Below, piece after piece: positions 17,112-24,734 of a DNA stretch of 33,987 nucleotides (position 1 is its first letter; each line of letters begins with the position of its first letter). A program made the translations under genes and the position numbers. Location: contig JBOGGX010000186.1 of NCBI GenBank assembly GCA_050744245.1, positions 1 to 33,987 of the forward strand, written 5' to 3'. Below the pieces are notes generated by a model that saw nothing but the letters and a program-made list of their open reading frames with translations, did not search any database and was not told the DNA's origin. The DNA is from JBOGGX01 sp050744245. GTDB lineage: Bacteria; Actinomycetota; Acidimicrobiia; Acidimicrobiales; JBOGGX01.

Positions 17112-17153
17112 CGAATGTTCGGTGGATCTTTCCCAGAATTGGGAACAATCCAC
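17112..17153. repeat. 42-bp palindromic repeat, copy 2
   Basis: This second copy has a single C-to-T difference at 17129 relative to the copy at 15492-15533. The nested arms are GTGGAT (17122-17127) with ATCCAC (17148-17153), and TTCCCA (17130-17135) with TGGGAA (17140-17145). It begins 11 bases after the lacI stop and ends 27 bases before the proposed nuoA2 -35 element. It could therefore end lacI transcripts, regulate nuoA2, or mark the edge of an inserted segment. Confidence 0.8.
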
Positions 17154-17180
17154 CGCAGGTTCGGGGTGGGGCAGACGGCT

Positions 17181-17217
17181 TTGGCGGCTGATCAGGGCCT
17201 TCACTAGTCTCGCCGCC
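17181..17217 (+). promoter_or_regulatory. Predicted leaderless promoter of nuo operon 2
   Basis: TTGGCG (17181-17186), an 18-base spacer and TAGTCT (17205-17210) fit an actinobacterial sigma-70-type promoter. The nuoA start GTG at 17218 lies 7 bases after the -10 element, so the expected transcript start coincides with the start codon and no 5' leader is left. There is no Shine-Dalgarno sequence before the GTG, which agrees. The prediction rests on sequence only. Confidence 0.5.
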
Positions 17218-17583
17218 GTGTCGGAGTTTCTCCGCCAGTACCTCACGGTCGTGGTCTTCGGCGGCGCCGCCATCGCCATGGTGGCCGCCATGCTGGGCGT
17301 CGGCAGCCTGCTGCGCCCGACCCGACCCCAGCCCGAGAAGTACATCACCTACGAGAGCGGCGTCGACCCCGTGGGGGCCGGGTGGGCCCAGAGCCAGGTC
17401 CGCTACTACATCTTCGCCCTGCTCTTCGTGCTGTTCGACGTCGAGGCCGTCTTCATCCTTCCCTGGGCGACCCGACTCGAGAGCTACGGGTGGTTCGGGC
17501 TGGTCGAGATGCTCATCTTCATCGCCATCCTCGCCCTCGGGCTCCTGTACGCCTGGCGCAAGCGGGTGCTGCGATGGCTGTGA
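17218..17583 (+). CDS. nuoA: NADH-quinone oxidoreductase subunit A, operon 2
   Basis: NuoA (ND3 type, 121 residues) is a three-TM membrane subunit at the junction with the peripheral arm. The long first loop (PQPEKYITYESGVDPVG) with its conserved Glu-Ser-Gly, and the block VRYYIFALLFVLFDVEAVFILPWA, are diagnostic. GTG 17218 gives exactly the family length; the open frame upstream is antisense/lacI shadow sequence. It is the first gene of the second operon, preceded by its own likely promoter and the 42-bp repeat. nuoB follows after 15 bases. Confidence 0.95.
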   Translation: MSEFLRQYLTVVVFGGAAIAMVAAMLGVGSLLRPTRPQPEKYITYESGVDPVGAGWAQSQVRYYIFALLFVLFDVEAVFILPWATRLESYGWFGLVEMLIFIAILALGLLYAWRKRVLRWL

Positions 17584-17598
17584 CCGGGGCGCCCTGAC

Positions 17599-18099
17599 GT
17601 GGGCCTCGTCGAGAGCGGCAAGCTGCCCAAGCCGCTGACCAGGCTGCTCAACCTGTCCCGCAAGTACTCGTTGTGGGTCTACCAGTGGGGCCTGGCCTGC
17701 TGCGCCATCGAGATGGGCGCCGCCTTCGCCTCACCCCGCTACGACGTGATGCGGCTCGGGGTCATCCCGTTCCCGGCCAGCCCCCGCCAGGCCGACCTGG
17801 TCGTGATCTCGGGCACGGTCACCGACAAGATGGTCCCGGCCATCAAGCGGCTGTACGAGCAGATGCCCGACCCGAAGTACGTGATCTCGATGGGATCCTG
17901 CGCCAACTGCGGCGGGCCCTACTGGGACTCCTACTCGGTCACCAAGGGCGTCGACCAGGTCATCCCGGTCGACGTCTACGTCCCCGGCTGCCCGCCCCGG
18001 CCCGAGGCGCTGCTCGAGGGCATCGTGCTCCTCCAGGAGCGCATCCACAACGAGGACATGGCCCGACGCTGGAGGGGTGAACCGATTGTCGTCGGTTGA
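17599..18099 (+). CDS. nuoB: NADH-quinone oxidoreductase subunit B, operon 2
   Basis: NuoB (20-kDa/PSST type, 166 residues) carries cluster N2, the last Fe-S centre before quinone. All four ligands are present: the tandem C34-C35 (GLACCAIEM), C101 (GSCANCGG) and C131 (PGCPPRPEA). An additional C104 in GSCANCGG is not a ligand in the family. The GTG start at 17599 lies after a short gap behind nuoA. The C-terminus overlaps the nuoC frame by 23 bases if nuoC begins at 18077. The electron-transfer core of the operon 2 complex is thus intact. Confidence 0.96.
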   Translation: MGLVESGKLPKPLTRLLNLSRKYSLWVYQWGLACCAIEMGAAFASPRYDVMRLGVIPFPASPRQADLVVISGTVTDKMVPAIKRLYEQMPDPKYVISMGSCANCGGPYWDSYSVTKGVDQVIPVDVYVPGCPPRPEALLEGIVLLQERIHNEDMARRWRGEPIVVG

Positions 18100-18796
18100 C
18101 GAGCAGGCCACCGCGAGCGGCGACGACGCCGAGCCTCGCGACGACGAACGCGAGGCCCAGCTCGACGCCTTCCGACGGGAGCTCGGCGACGCCGTCGTCG
18201 GCCACCACATCGTCCCCGGCGCCGAGCTGTGCGTCCGGGTCGCCACCGACGCGTGGCTGGCCACGGCCGAGGCGGCCAGGCGCCGCCTCGGGTATGCGTA
18301 CTTCTCCTTCCTGTCGGCCCTCGACTGGTTGCCGTCGCCGTTCGGGCGCTACGAGGACGCTGAGGTCGACACGCCGCTGGCCGACCGGCTGGCCCACCCC
18401 GGCGAGACCGAGACCGGCCGGGCCGGGGGCGACACCAGGTTCCAGGTGTTCGCCCGGGTGGTCGACGTGCGCCGCCGGGCCGCGGTCACGTTCAAGGTCG
18501 ATGTGCCCGACGACGACCTCGCCGTCGACACCTGGTCGTCGGTGTACGCCGGGGCCGACTGGCACGAGCGGGAGACCTGGGAGATGTTCGGCATCGTGTT
18601 CCGCGGCCATCCCAACCTGACCCACATCTACCTCCCGTCCGAGTTCGAGGGCTACCCGCTGCGCAAGGACTTCCCGCTGCTGGCCCGGGTGGTCAAGCCC
18701 TGGCCGGGGATCGTCGACGTCGAACCGATGCCGGCGAGCGACGACGACGAAGAGGCGGAGCCCGATCCGGCCGACTCGGTGGACACCTCGACGTGA
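18077..18796 (+). CDS. nuoC: NADH-quinone oxidoreductase subunit C, operon 2
   Basis: NuoC (30-kDa type, up to 239 residues). The family signature is ERETWEMFGIVFRGHPNL followed by YLPSEFEGYPLRKDF near the C-terminus. The N-terminus (about 35 residues) is acidic and low in complexity, and the C-terminal tail is Asp/Glu-rich (DDDEEAEPDPAD). The start is uncertain: GTG 18077 sits directly against GGAGGGG (18071-18077), while TTG 18086 has the same Shine-Dalgarno at a good distance and may be the true start. Its stop overlaps the GTG of nuoD (GTGA). Confidence 0.93.
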   Translation: MNRLSSVDEQATASGDDAEPRDDEREAQLDAFRRELGDAVVGHHIVPGAELCVRVATDAWLATAEAARRRLGYAYFSFLSALDWLPSPFGRYEDAEVDTPLADRLAHPGETETGRAGGDTRFQVFARVVDVRRRAAVTFKVDVPDDDLAVDTWSSVYAGADWHERETWEMFGIVFRGHPNLTHIYLPSEFEGYPLRKDFPLLARVVKPWPGIVDVEPMPASDDDEEAEPDPADSVDTST

Positions 18797-19965
18797 GCAC
18801 ACTGACCGATCGGCAGCAGCTCGCCTACATCGCGGGGCAGGCGTCGGACGCGCGGGTCAACATCGAGCTCGAGACCGAGGGGATGACCCTCAACCTCGGT
18901 CCTCAGCACCCGGCCACCCACGGGACGCTGCGGATCGTGGCCAAGCTCGACGGCGAGCAGGTGGTCGAGTGCGACCCGGTGTGCGGCTACATGCACCGGG
19001 GCTACGAGAAGCTGACCGAGGTCCGCACCTATCCCCAGGTGACCACGCTCATCAACCGCATCGACTGGCTCTCGAGCTTCGCCAACGAGGTCCCGTTCAT
19101 CCTGGCCGCCGAGAAGCTCATGGAGATCGAGGCCCCGCCGCGGGCCCAGTGGATCAGGACGATCCTGTTCGAGATGGCCCGGGTGGCCAACATCGGCCTG
19201 TTCCTCGGCGAGATGGGCCTCCAGCTCGGGGCCCTGACCCCGGCGTTCTACGCCTTCCGCGACCGTGAGCACGTCCTCAACCAGATCGAGGCCGTCACCG
19301 GCGGGCGCTTCCATCCCAACTTCGACCGTATCGGCGGGCTCAAGGACGACCTGCCCAAGGGGTGGATCGACGAGACCAAGGGGGTGATGGTCAAGCTCCG
19401 CGACTTCTGCGACGAGATGGAGGAGCTGCTCGTCGGCAATGAGATCTTCGCGGTCAGGACCCGCGGGATCGGCGTCATCCCCCCCGACGTCGCCCTGTCG
19501 TACGGCTTGTCCGGGGCCAACCTGCGGGCCAGCGGCGTCGACTGGGACATCCGCCGCGACCACCCCTGCGGGCTGCCGTACGACCAGGTCGACTGGAAGG
19601 TCTGGACCCACCCCGACGGCGACTCGTTCGCCCGCTACTGGGTCAGGCTGCAGGAGACGAGGGAGGCGACCAGGCTGGTCGACCAGCTGATGGACGGGCT
19701 CCCGAGCGGGCCGATCATGGCCAAGGTGCCGCGGATCATCAAGGTCCCCGCCGGCGAGGCGTGGGTGTCGACCGAGAACCCGCTCGGGGAGATGGGGTAC
19801 TACGTCGTGTCGAGGGGCGACATCGGTCCCTTCCGGGTCAAGATCCGCTCGGCCTCGTTCAACAACGTGTCGGTCATCCCGTGGGTGTGCCGGGGGGTCT
19901 ACGTTCCCGACGTCATCACCATCCTGGCCAGCCTGTACTTCATCCTGGGCGACATCGACCGATGA
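18793..19965 (+). CDS. nuoD: NADH-quinone oxidoreductase subunit D, operon 2 (variant quinone site)
   Basis: NuoD (49-kDa type, 390 residues). GPQHPATHG lies at 36-44 and retains the quinone-contacting His43. The later contact differs: RIDW (89-92) has Trp92 where complex I enzymes have Tyr (RxDY), read directly from codon TGG at 19066-19068. At 66-70, YMHRG has Arg69, the position methylated in mitochondrial NDUFS2; NuoD1 of this window has Thr there. The start is GTG 18793, overlapping the nuoC stop, and the stop overlaps the nuoH ATG. The C-terminus (ILGDIDR) is complete, so this is not decay. The substitution suggests a different acceptor or altered quinone chemistry. Confidence 0.96.
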   Translation: MSTLTDRQQLAYIAGQASDARVNIELETEGMTLNLGPQHPATHGTLRIVAKLDGEQVVECDPVCGYMHRGYEKLTEVRTYPQVTTLINRIDWLSSFANEVPFILAAEKLMEIEAPPRAQWIRTILFEMARVANIGLFLGEMGLQLGALTPAFYAFRDREHVLNQIEAVTGGRFHPNFDRIGGLKDDLPKGWIDETKGVMVKLRDFCDEMEELLVGNEIFAVRTRGIGVIPPDVALSYGLSGANLRASGVDWDIRRDHPCGLPYDQVDWKVWTHPDGDSFARYWVRLQETREATRLVDQLMDGLPSGPIMAKVPRIIKVPAGEAWVSTENPLGEMGYYVVSRGDIGPFRVKIRSASFNNVSVIPWVCRGVYVPDVITILASLYFILGDIDR

Positions 19966-21005
19966 CCGGGATGCTCGAAGTGCTGGCGATCACGCTGCCG
20001 TACTGGGCCGAGACCGCCGTCAAGGTGGCCGTCATCCTGGCCGTGATCCCGGCCGGGGCGCTCATCCTCGGCTACGTCTTCCTGCTCAAGATGATGAGCC
20101 ACATGCAGAGCCGGCTCGGGCCCATGGAGGCCGGGCCCCACGGGTCGCTCCAACTGGTGGCCGACGGGGTGAAGTTCATCCAGAAGGAGGACATCTTCCC
20201 GGCCCAGGCCGACCGGAGGGTGTTCGCCCTGGCCCCGCTCGTCGTCCTGATGTCGACGTTCCTCATCTACGTGGTCGTGCCCGCCGGCCCTGACCTCGTG
20301 GTCCAGCAACTCGACGTGGGCGTGTTCTTCGCCCTGGCCGTCTCGTCGCTGTCGGTCATCGGCGTGCTCATGGCCGGCTGGGCCTCGGCCAACAAGTACG
20401 CCCTCCTCGGCGGGGTGCGGGCCGCCGGTCAGCTCATCGCCTACGAGCTGCCACTGGTGCTGGCCGTGGTGGGCGTGGTCGTGCAGGCCGGCACGCTCGA
20501 CCTCCAGAAGATCGTGCAGGCCCAGGCGACAGGGGAGATCTTCGGCTTCGGCGCCATCGGGCTCCCGTTCATCCTCACCCAGCTGCTCGGCTTCCTCATC
20601 TTCCTGGTCGCCCTCCAGGCCGAGCTCACCCAGACCCCGTTCGACATGCCCGTGGCCGAGTCGGAGCTGGTGTCCGGCTACCAGGTCGAGTACACGGGGT
20701 TCCGGTTCCTGTTCTTCTTCATGGCCGAGTTCGGCACCGCCTTCGCCTTCGCGGCCATCGCCGCCGTGCTGTTCCTCGGCGGCTGGTACGTCCCCGGCTT
20801 CGACGTGGACGACAACCTGCTCAACGTGATCGGGCCGTTGGTGGTGTTCGGCAAGGCCATGCTCGTCGCCTTCCTCATCTTCTGGTTCCGGTTCACCTAC
20901 CCCCGGTTCCGTGAGGATCAGCTCCAGGCGTTCGCCTGGAAGTTCCTCATCCCGCTGTCGCTGGTCAACATCGCCGCGACCGGCATCCTGAAGGTGGTGT
21001 TCTGA
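19962..21005 (+). CDS. nuoH: NADH-quinone oxidoreductase subunit H, operon 2 (divergent loop)
   Basis: NuoH (ND1 type, 347 residues, normal length). The conserved block ADGVKFIQKEDIFPAQADRRVF and the late blocks PFDMPVAESELVSGYQVEY and FFFMAEF identify it. The first cytoplasmic loop differs from usual: where NuoH1 has ER-K and GPNR, this protein has L41-L42-K43 and GPME (M55-E56). The motif before PFD is TQT instead of one with Arg. These positions line the entry to the quinone chamber in known structures. ATG 19962 overlaps the nuoD stop; the stop overlaps the nuoI start. Confidence 0.95.
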   Translation: MTGMLEVLAITLPYWAETAVKVAVILAVIPAGALILGYVFLLKMMSHMQSRLGPMEAGPHGSLQLVADGVKFIQKEDIFPAQADRRVFALAPLVVLMSTFLIYVVVPAGPDLVVQQLDVGVFFALAVSSLSVIGVLMAGWASANKYALLGGVRAAGQLIAYELPLVLAVVGVVVQAGTLDLQKIVQAQATGEIFGFGAIGLPFILTQLLGFLIFLVALQAELTQTPFDMPVAESELVSGYQVEYTGFRFLFFFMAEFGTAFAFAAIAAVLFLGGWYVPGFDVDDNLLNVIGPLVVFGKAMLVAFLIFWFRFTYPRFREDQLQAFAWKFLIPLSLVNIAATGILKVVF

Positions 21006-21499
21006 TGGCGAAGGTCCCCGGTCTGGTCAAGGGTCTCGGGGTCACGTTCAGGACGATGACCAGGCGGGCGGTCACGGTGCAGTACCCGCACGTGAAGGAG
21101 GCGCCGCCCGCCCGCGCCCGCGGCGTGATCGCCCTGCTCGAGGAGAACTGCACCGTCTGCATGCTCTGCGCCCGCAGCTGCCCGGACTGGTGCATCTACA
21201 TCGAGGGTCACAAGGAGAAGGCGCCGCCACGGCGACCAGGAGGCAAGCCCCGGACGGTCAGCAAGCTCGACCGCTTCGACATCGACTACGCCCTCTGCAT
21301 GTACTGCGGCATCTGCGTCGAGGTCTGCCCGTTCGACGCCCTGTTCTGGAGCCCGGAGTACGAGTACTCAGAACCCCGCATCGCCGACCTGCTCCACGAC
21401 AAGGAGCGGCTGGGTGAGTGGATGCACGCCGTTCCCGACAATCAGGCCTACGAGGCCGGCTCCGAGATGAAACCCAAGAAGATCCCGCGGCCGAGCTGA
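21005..21499 (+). CDS. nuoI: NADH-quinone oxidoreductase subunit I, operon 2
   Basis: NuoI (164 residues) has two ferredoxin-type motifs: CTVCMLCARSCP (C49, C52, C55, C59) and CMYCGICVEVCP (C98, C101, C104, C108). Between them lies a basic, Pro-rich insertion (about residues 68-85, KEKAPPRRPGGKPRTVSK) longer than in many NuoI. Without NuoG, this protein is the electron entry point of the operon 2 complex, so the insertion and the exposed face could be the docking site for an unknown donor (inference). ATG overlaps the nuoH stop by one base. Confidence 0.96.
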   Translation: MAKVPGLVKGLGVTFRTMTRRAVTVQYPHVKEAPPARARGVIALLEENCTVCMLCARSCPDWCIYIEGHKEKAPPRRPGGKPRTVSKLDRFDIDYALCMYCGICVEVCPFDALFWSPEYEYSEPRIADLLHDKERLGEWMHAVPDNQAYEAGSEMKPKKIPRPS

Positions 21500-21508
21500 G
21501 ACCGAGAC

Positions 21509-22186
21509 GTGATCGCCCAGAACATCTTCTTCGGGATCATCGCCGCCGCCACCATCCTCGCCGCGGTCAGGGTGGTCACCACCAAGAACGTCGTGCACGC
21601 CGCCCTGTGGCTGGTGGTCGTGCTGGCGTCGGTGGGCGCCTCGTTCCTTCTGCTCGGGGCCGAGTTCGTCGGCATCACGCAGATCCTCGTGTACATCGGG
21701 GCCATCGTCGTGCTGTTCCTCTTCGGGATCATGCTCACCAAGGCCCCGATCGGGAAGATGGCGGGTCTCACCGGCACGGGCTCGGTGATGGCGGTGCTCG
21801 TGGCGCTCGCGATCGCGGGTGGATTGGCCGCGGTGCTCATCGACTTCTTCGGCGACACCGAGCTGCCCGACGACCCTCGGGTGGTGTTCGTGACCGCCGA
21901 CATCGCCGAGTTGGCCGACGCGGCCGGCGTCACCATCGACGACGTGTCGACCGGGGGTCGCCCGGTGCTGGAAGCCGGCATCCGCGAGCAGACCAGCGGC
22001 GAGGAGCGCGACGCCCTCCTGGCCCGGCTCGACGACGTGCCCGGCGACGAGCCGGTGGTCACCGGGTCCAACACCGCGGCGGTCAGCGACTCGATCTTCG
22101 CCGAGTACCTCGTCCCCTTCGAGGTGGTCGGGCTGCTGCTCACCGCCGCCCTCATCGGCGCCATCGCCCTGGCCAGGAAGGAGTAG
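21509..22186 (+). CDS. nuoJ: NADH-quinone oxidoreductase subunit J, operon 2
   Basis: NuoJ (ND6 type, 225 residues). The TM3 block TQILVYIGAIVVLFLFGIML holds the conserved Tyr and Gly. It is longer than NuoJ1 because of a hydrophilic loop of about 65 residues (near 120-185) between the fourth and fifth hydrophobic segments, rich in Asp, Glu and Ala. The GTG at 21509 is the first reasonable start after nuoI, 9 bases downstream. nuoK follows after 6 bases. Confidence 0.94.
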   Translation: MIAQNIFFGIIAAATILAAVRVVTTKNVVHAALWLVVVLASVGASFLLLGAEFVGITQILVYIGAIVVLFLFGIMLTKAPIGKMAGLTGTGSVMAVLVALAIAGGLAAVLIDFFGDTELPDDPRVVFVTADIAELADAAGVTIDDVSTGGRPVLEAGIREQTSGEERDALLARLDDVPGDEPVVTGSNTAAVSDSIFAEYLVPFEVVGLLLTAALIGAIALARKE

Positions 22187-22192
22187 GGACCG

Positions 22193-22492
22193 GTGCTGCT
22201 GAACCAGTTCCTGCTCCTGGGCGCGGTGTTGTTCGCCATCGGCGTGTACGGCGTGCTCGCCCGCCGCAACGGGGTGGCCGTGCTGATGTCGATCGAGCTC
22301 ATCCTGAACGCGGTCAACATCAACCTCATCGCGTTCGCGGCCATGCACGGCACGGCCGCCGGCCAGGTGTTCGCCCTGTTCGTCATCGCCATCGCCGCCG
22401 CCGAGGTGGGCGTCGGCCTCGCCATCGTCCTGCTGCTGTACCGCAACCGGGCCTCGATCAACGTCGACGAAGTCGACCTCATGAAGGGCTAG
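22193..22492 (+). CDS. nuoK: NADH-quinone oxidoreductase subunit K, operon 2
   Basis: NuoK (ND4L type, 99 residues, three membrane segments). Both essential membrane glutamates are kept, in MSIELILNAVNIN and AAAEVGVGLAIV. The GTG start is preceded by GGAAGGAG about 11 bases upstream, within the end of nuoJ. Downstream lies a 114-base spacer with the two-part repeat shared with operon 1, then nuoL. Confidence 0.95.
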   Translation: MLLNQFLLLGAVLFAIGVYGVLARRNGVAVLMSIELILNAVNINLIAFAAMHGTAAGQVFALFVIAIAAAEVGVGLAIVLLLYRNRASINVDEVDLMKG

Positions 22493-22536
22493 GGCGGAAG
22501 GCGCCGTGCTCGCTTCGCTCGCTCCTTCTCACTCCG

Positions 22537-22590
22537 CCGTCGTTATGTGGCGACTGCGGCCGGCTATGCGCGCGTATGTCGACACAGAGG
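22537..22590 (+). repeat. nuoK-nuoL2 spacer repeat (no hairpin insert)
   Basis: Module A (22537-22560) and module B (22565-22588, ending GTCGACACAGA) match the operon 1 spacer at 9045-9068 and 9113-9134. Here they are separated by only 4 bases, against 44 there. The 3' end reads TCGACACAGAGG (22579-22590), the same motif that lies in the loop of the operon 1 hairpin. Repeats at the same junction in two paralogous operons suggest shared ancestry or a recurring element. Confidence 0.6.
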
Positions 22591-22606
22591 TGACTGGGGT
22601 TGGCCG

Positions 22607-24718
22607 ATGCTGACCTACGCGTGGGTGATCCCGCTCTTGCCGGCGGTGTCGTTCGTGCTCATCCTGTTCTTCGGGAAGCGCATGCCCCGCAGGGGATCCG
22701 AGCTCGGCGTCGCCGCCGTGGGCGCCGCCTTCGTGCTCAGCCTGCTCGCCGGCTACCAGTGGATCGAGCGGGTCAACCAGGCCGAGGACGAACCCGAGCA
22801 TGCACTGGCCGCGGCCGGCTCGCTGCAGGGGGAGGAAGGGGAGGCCGACGAGGCCGCGGAGGAGCACCACCCGGCCGAGCCGGTGCTGACCGAGACCACC
22901 TGGTTCACCATCGGCGGCCGGGACGTCAAGGTCGGGACCTTCGTCGACGGGCTCTCGGTGATGATGCTGTTCGTCGTCACGCTGGTCTCGTTGCTGGTGC
23001 ACATCTACTCGACCGACTACGTGCGCGGCGACCGGCGCTACACCCACTTCTTCGCGTTCCTGTCGCTGTTCACCGCGTCGATGCTGCTGCTCGTCATCAG
23101 CCGCAACATGATCCAGTTCATCACCGCATGGGAGCTGGTCGGCGTGTGCTCCTTCGTGCTCATCGGCCACTGGTGGGAGGAGAAGGCGAACTCCGACGCC
23201 GCCCTCAAGGCGTTCCTCACCAACCGCGTCGGCGACGTCGGGCTCATGATCGGGGTGATCGTCCTGTTCTTCGCGGCCGACAGCTTCGACATCGTCGAGA
23301 TCAACGATCTGGCCAACGCAGGTGAGCTCTCCCACGGGCTGCTGCTCATCGCCTCGTGCTCGCTGCTGGCCGCGGTGATGTCGAAGTCCGGCCAGTTCAT
23401 CCTGCACACCTGGCTGCCGGACGCCATGGCCGGCCCGACGCCCGTCTCGGCCCTCATCCACGCGGCCACCATGGTTTGCGCCGGCATCTTCATGGTGGCC
23501 CGCATGTACTCGGTGTTCTGGGAAGGGCTCTCGATCGGTGCCGGCGGCCTCAACGCCTTGGCCCTGGTCGGTGCGGTCACCGTGCTCGGCGGGGCGATGC
23601 TGGCGTTCGTCCAGAACGACATCAAACGGGTGCTGGCCTACTCGACGGTGAGCCAGCTCGGCTACATGGTGATGGCGCTCGGCGTCGGGGCCTGGACGGC
23701 GGCCCTGTTCCACCTCTTCACCCACGCCTTCTTCAAGGCCGGGTTGTTCCTCGGGTCCGGCTCGGTGTCCCACTCGGTGCACAGCTTCGACATGAAGGCC
23801 GACATGGGTGGGCTGCGGCGGTACATGCCCCGCACCTTCGCCACGTTCGTGATCTGCACCGGCGCCCTCATCGGCATCTTCCCGCTCGCCGGGTTCTGGT
23901 CGAAGGACGAGATCCTGGCCGGGGCCGGCCAGAACGGCTACCCGGCCATGCTCGCGATCGGGATCGTCGGCGCCTTCATGACCGCGGCCTACATGACCCG
24001 CTGCCTCTACCTCACCTTCTGGGGTGAGCCACGGGGCGCGGCCAAGGAGCACGAGCACCACCTGCACGAGTCGGGTCCGGTCATCGTCGTCCCGCTCATG
24101 ATCCTGGCCGGCCTGGCCATCGTGGCCGGGTTCGCCAACCTGCCAACCAGCGGCGCGCTGAGCTGGGTGCCCGAGCGCGTCGCGCTGCTCTTCGAGCACT
24201 ACGTGCAGCCGACCGGCGCGGCCTACTTCCCGCCGGTGGCCGAGCTCGAGTTCCAGGTGTCCGTGGCCCTCATCGCCACGCCGGTGGCGCTGCTCGGCAT
24301 CGGTCTCGCCTACCTGTACTGGTTCCGCGACCTTCTCCAGGGGTTGAGCGAGCGCAGCCGGGTGGCCATGACCGGCTACGCCTTGCTGGAGAACAAGTTC
24401 TACTTCGACGCCCTGTACTCGGGCGTCATCGCCGAAGGAGTCAAGGGCCCCATCGCCCGGGCCGCCTACTGGGTCGACAGGAACCTGATCGACGCCGTCC
24501 TCAACGGCACTGCGGCGGCCGCCAAGACCGTCGGCGACTTCATGTACGGCACGGTCGACCAAGGCGTGGTCGACGGGGCCGTAAACGGATCGGGCGCCAT
24601 CTCGGCCACGACGGGCCGGGTGCTGCGCCGCCTCCAGACAGGAAAGGTCCAGCAGTACGGCGCCCTGCTCTTCGGCGGCGCCATCGTGCTGGCCGGCATC
24701 GTGATCTTCGCCTTGTAG
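22607..24718 (+). CDS. nuoL: NADH-quinone oxidoreductase subunit L, operon 2
   Basis: NuoL (ND5 type, 703 residues, about 74 longer than NuoL1). Functional residues are kept: the TM5 Glu (AWELVGVCSFVLIG), the TM7 Lys (SKSGQFILHTWLPDAM), the His in ALIHAATMV, the Lys in NDIKRVLAYSTVSQLGYM and the TM12 Lys (FWSKDEI). Extra length comes partly from an early extramembrane loop (about residues 57-100) rich in Glu and His, and partly from the region around 570-640 before the lateral helix anchor. ATG 22607 is chosen; an upstream in-frame start at 22547 would translate the repeat. Confidence 0.95.
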   Translation: MLTYAWVIPLLPAVSFVLILFFGKRMPRRGSELGVAAVGAAFVLSLLAGYQWIERVNQAEDEPEHALAAAGSLQGEEGEADEAAEEHHPAEPVLTETTWFTIGGRDVKVGTFVDGLSVMMLFVVTLVSLLVHIYSTDYVRGDRRYTHFFAFLSLFTASMLLLVISRNMIQFITAWELVGVCSFVLIGHWWEEKANSDAALKAFLTNRVGDVGLMIGVIVLFFAADSFDIVEINDLANAGELSHGLLLIASCSLLAAVMSKSGQFILHTWLPDAMAGPTPVSALIHAATMVCAGIFMVARMYSVFWEGLSIGAGGLNALALVGAVTVLGGAMLAFVQNDIKRVLAYSTVSQLGYMVMALGVGAWTAALFHLFTHAFFKAGLFLGSGSVSHSVHSFDMKADMGGLRRYMPRTFATFVICTGALIGIFPLAGFWSKDEILAGAGQNGYPAMLAIGIVGAFMTAAYMTRCLYLTFWGEPRGAAKEHEHHLHESGPVIVVPLMILAGLAIVAGFANLPTSGALSWVPERVALLFEHYVQPTGAAYFPPVAELEFQVSVALIATPVALLGIGLAYLYWFRDLLQGLSERSRVAMTGYALLENKFYFDALYSGVIAEGVKGPIARAAYWVDRNLIDAVLNGTAAAAKTVGDFMYGTVDQGVVDGAVNGSGAISATTGRVLRRLQTGKVQQYGALLFGGAIVLAGIVIFAL

Positions 24719-24734
24719 GGGAGCGAGTCAACGG

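Noticed and set aside
22501..22530. Direct GCTCGC...GCTCGC repeat after nuoK2 as a terminator
   Set aside because: The halves are direct, not inverted, so no stable stem forms.
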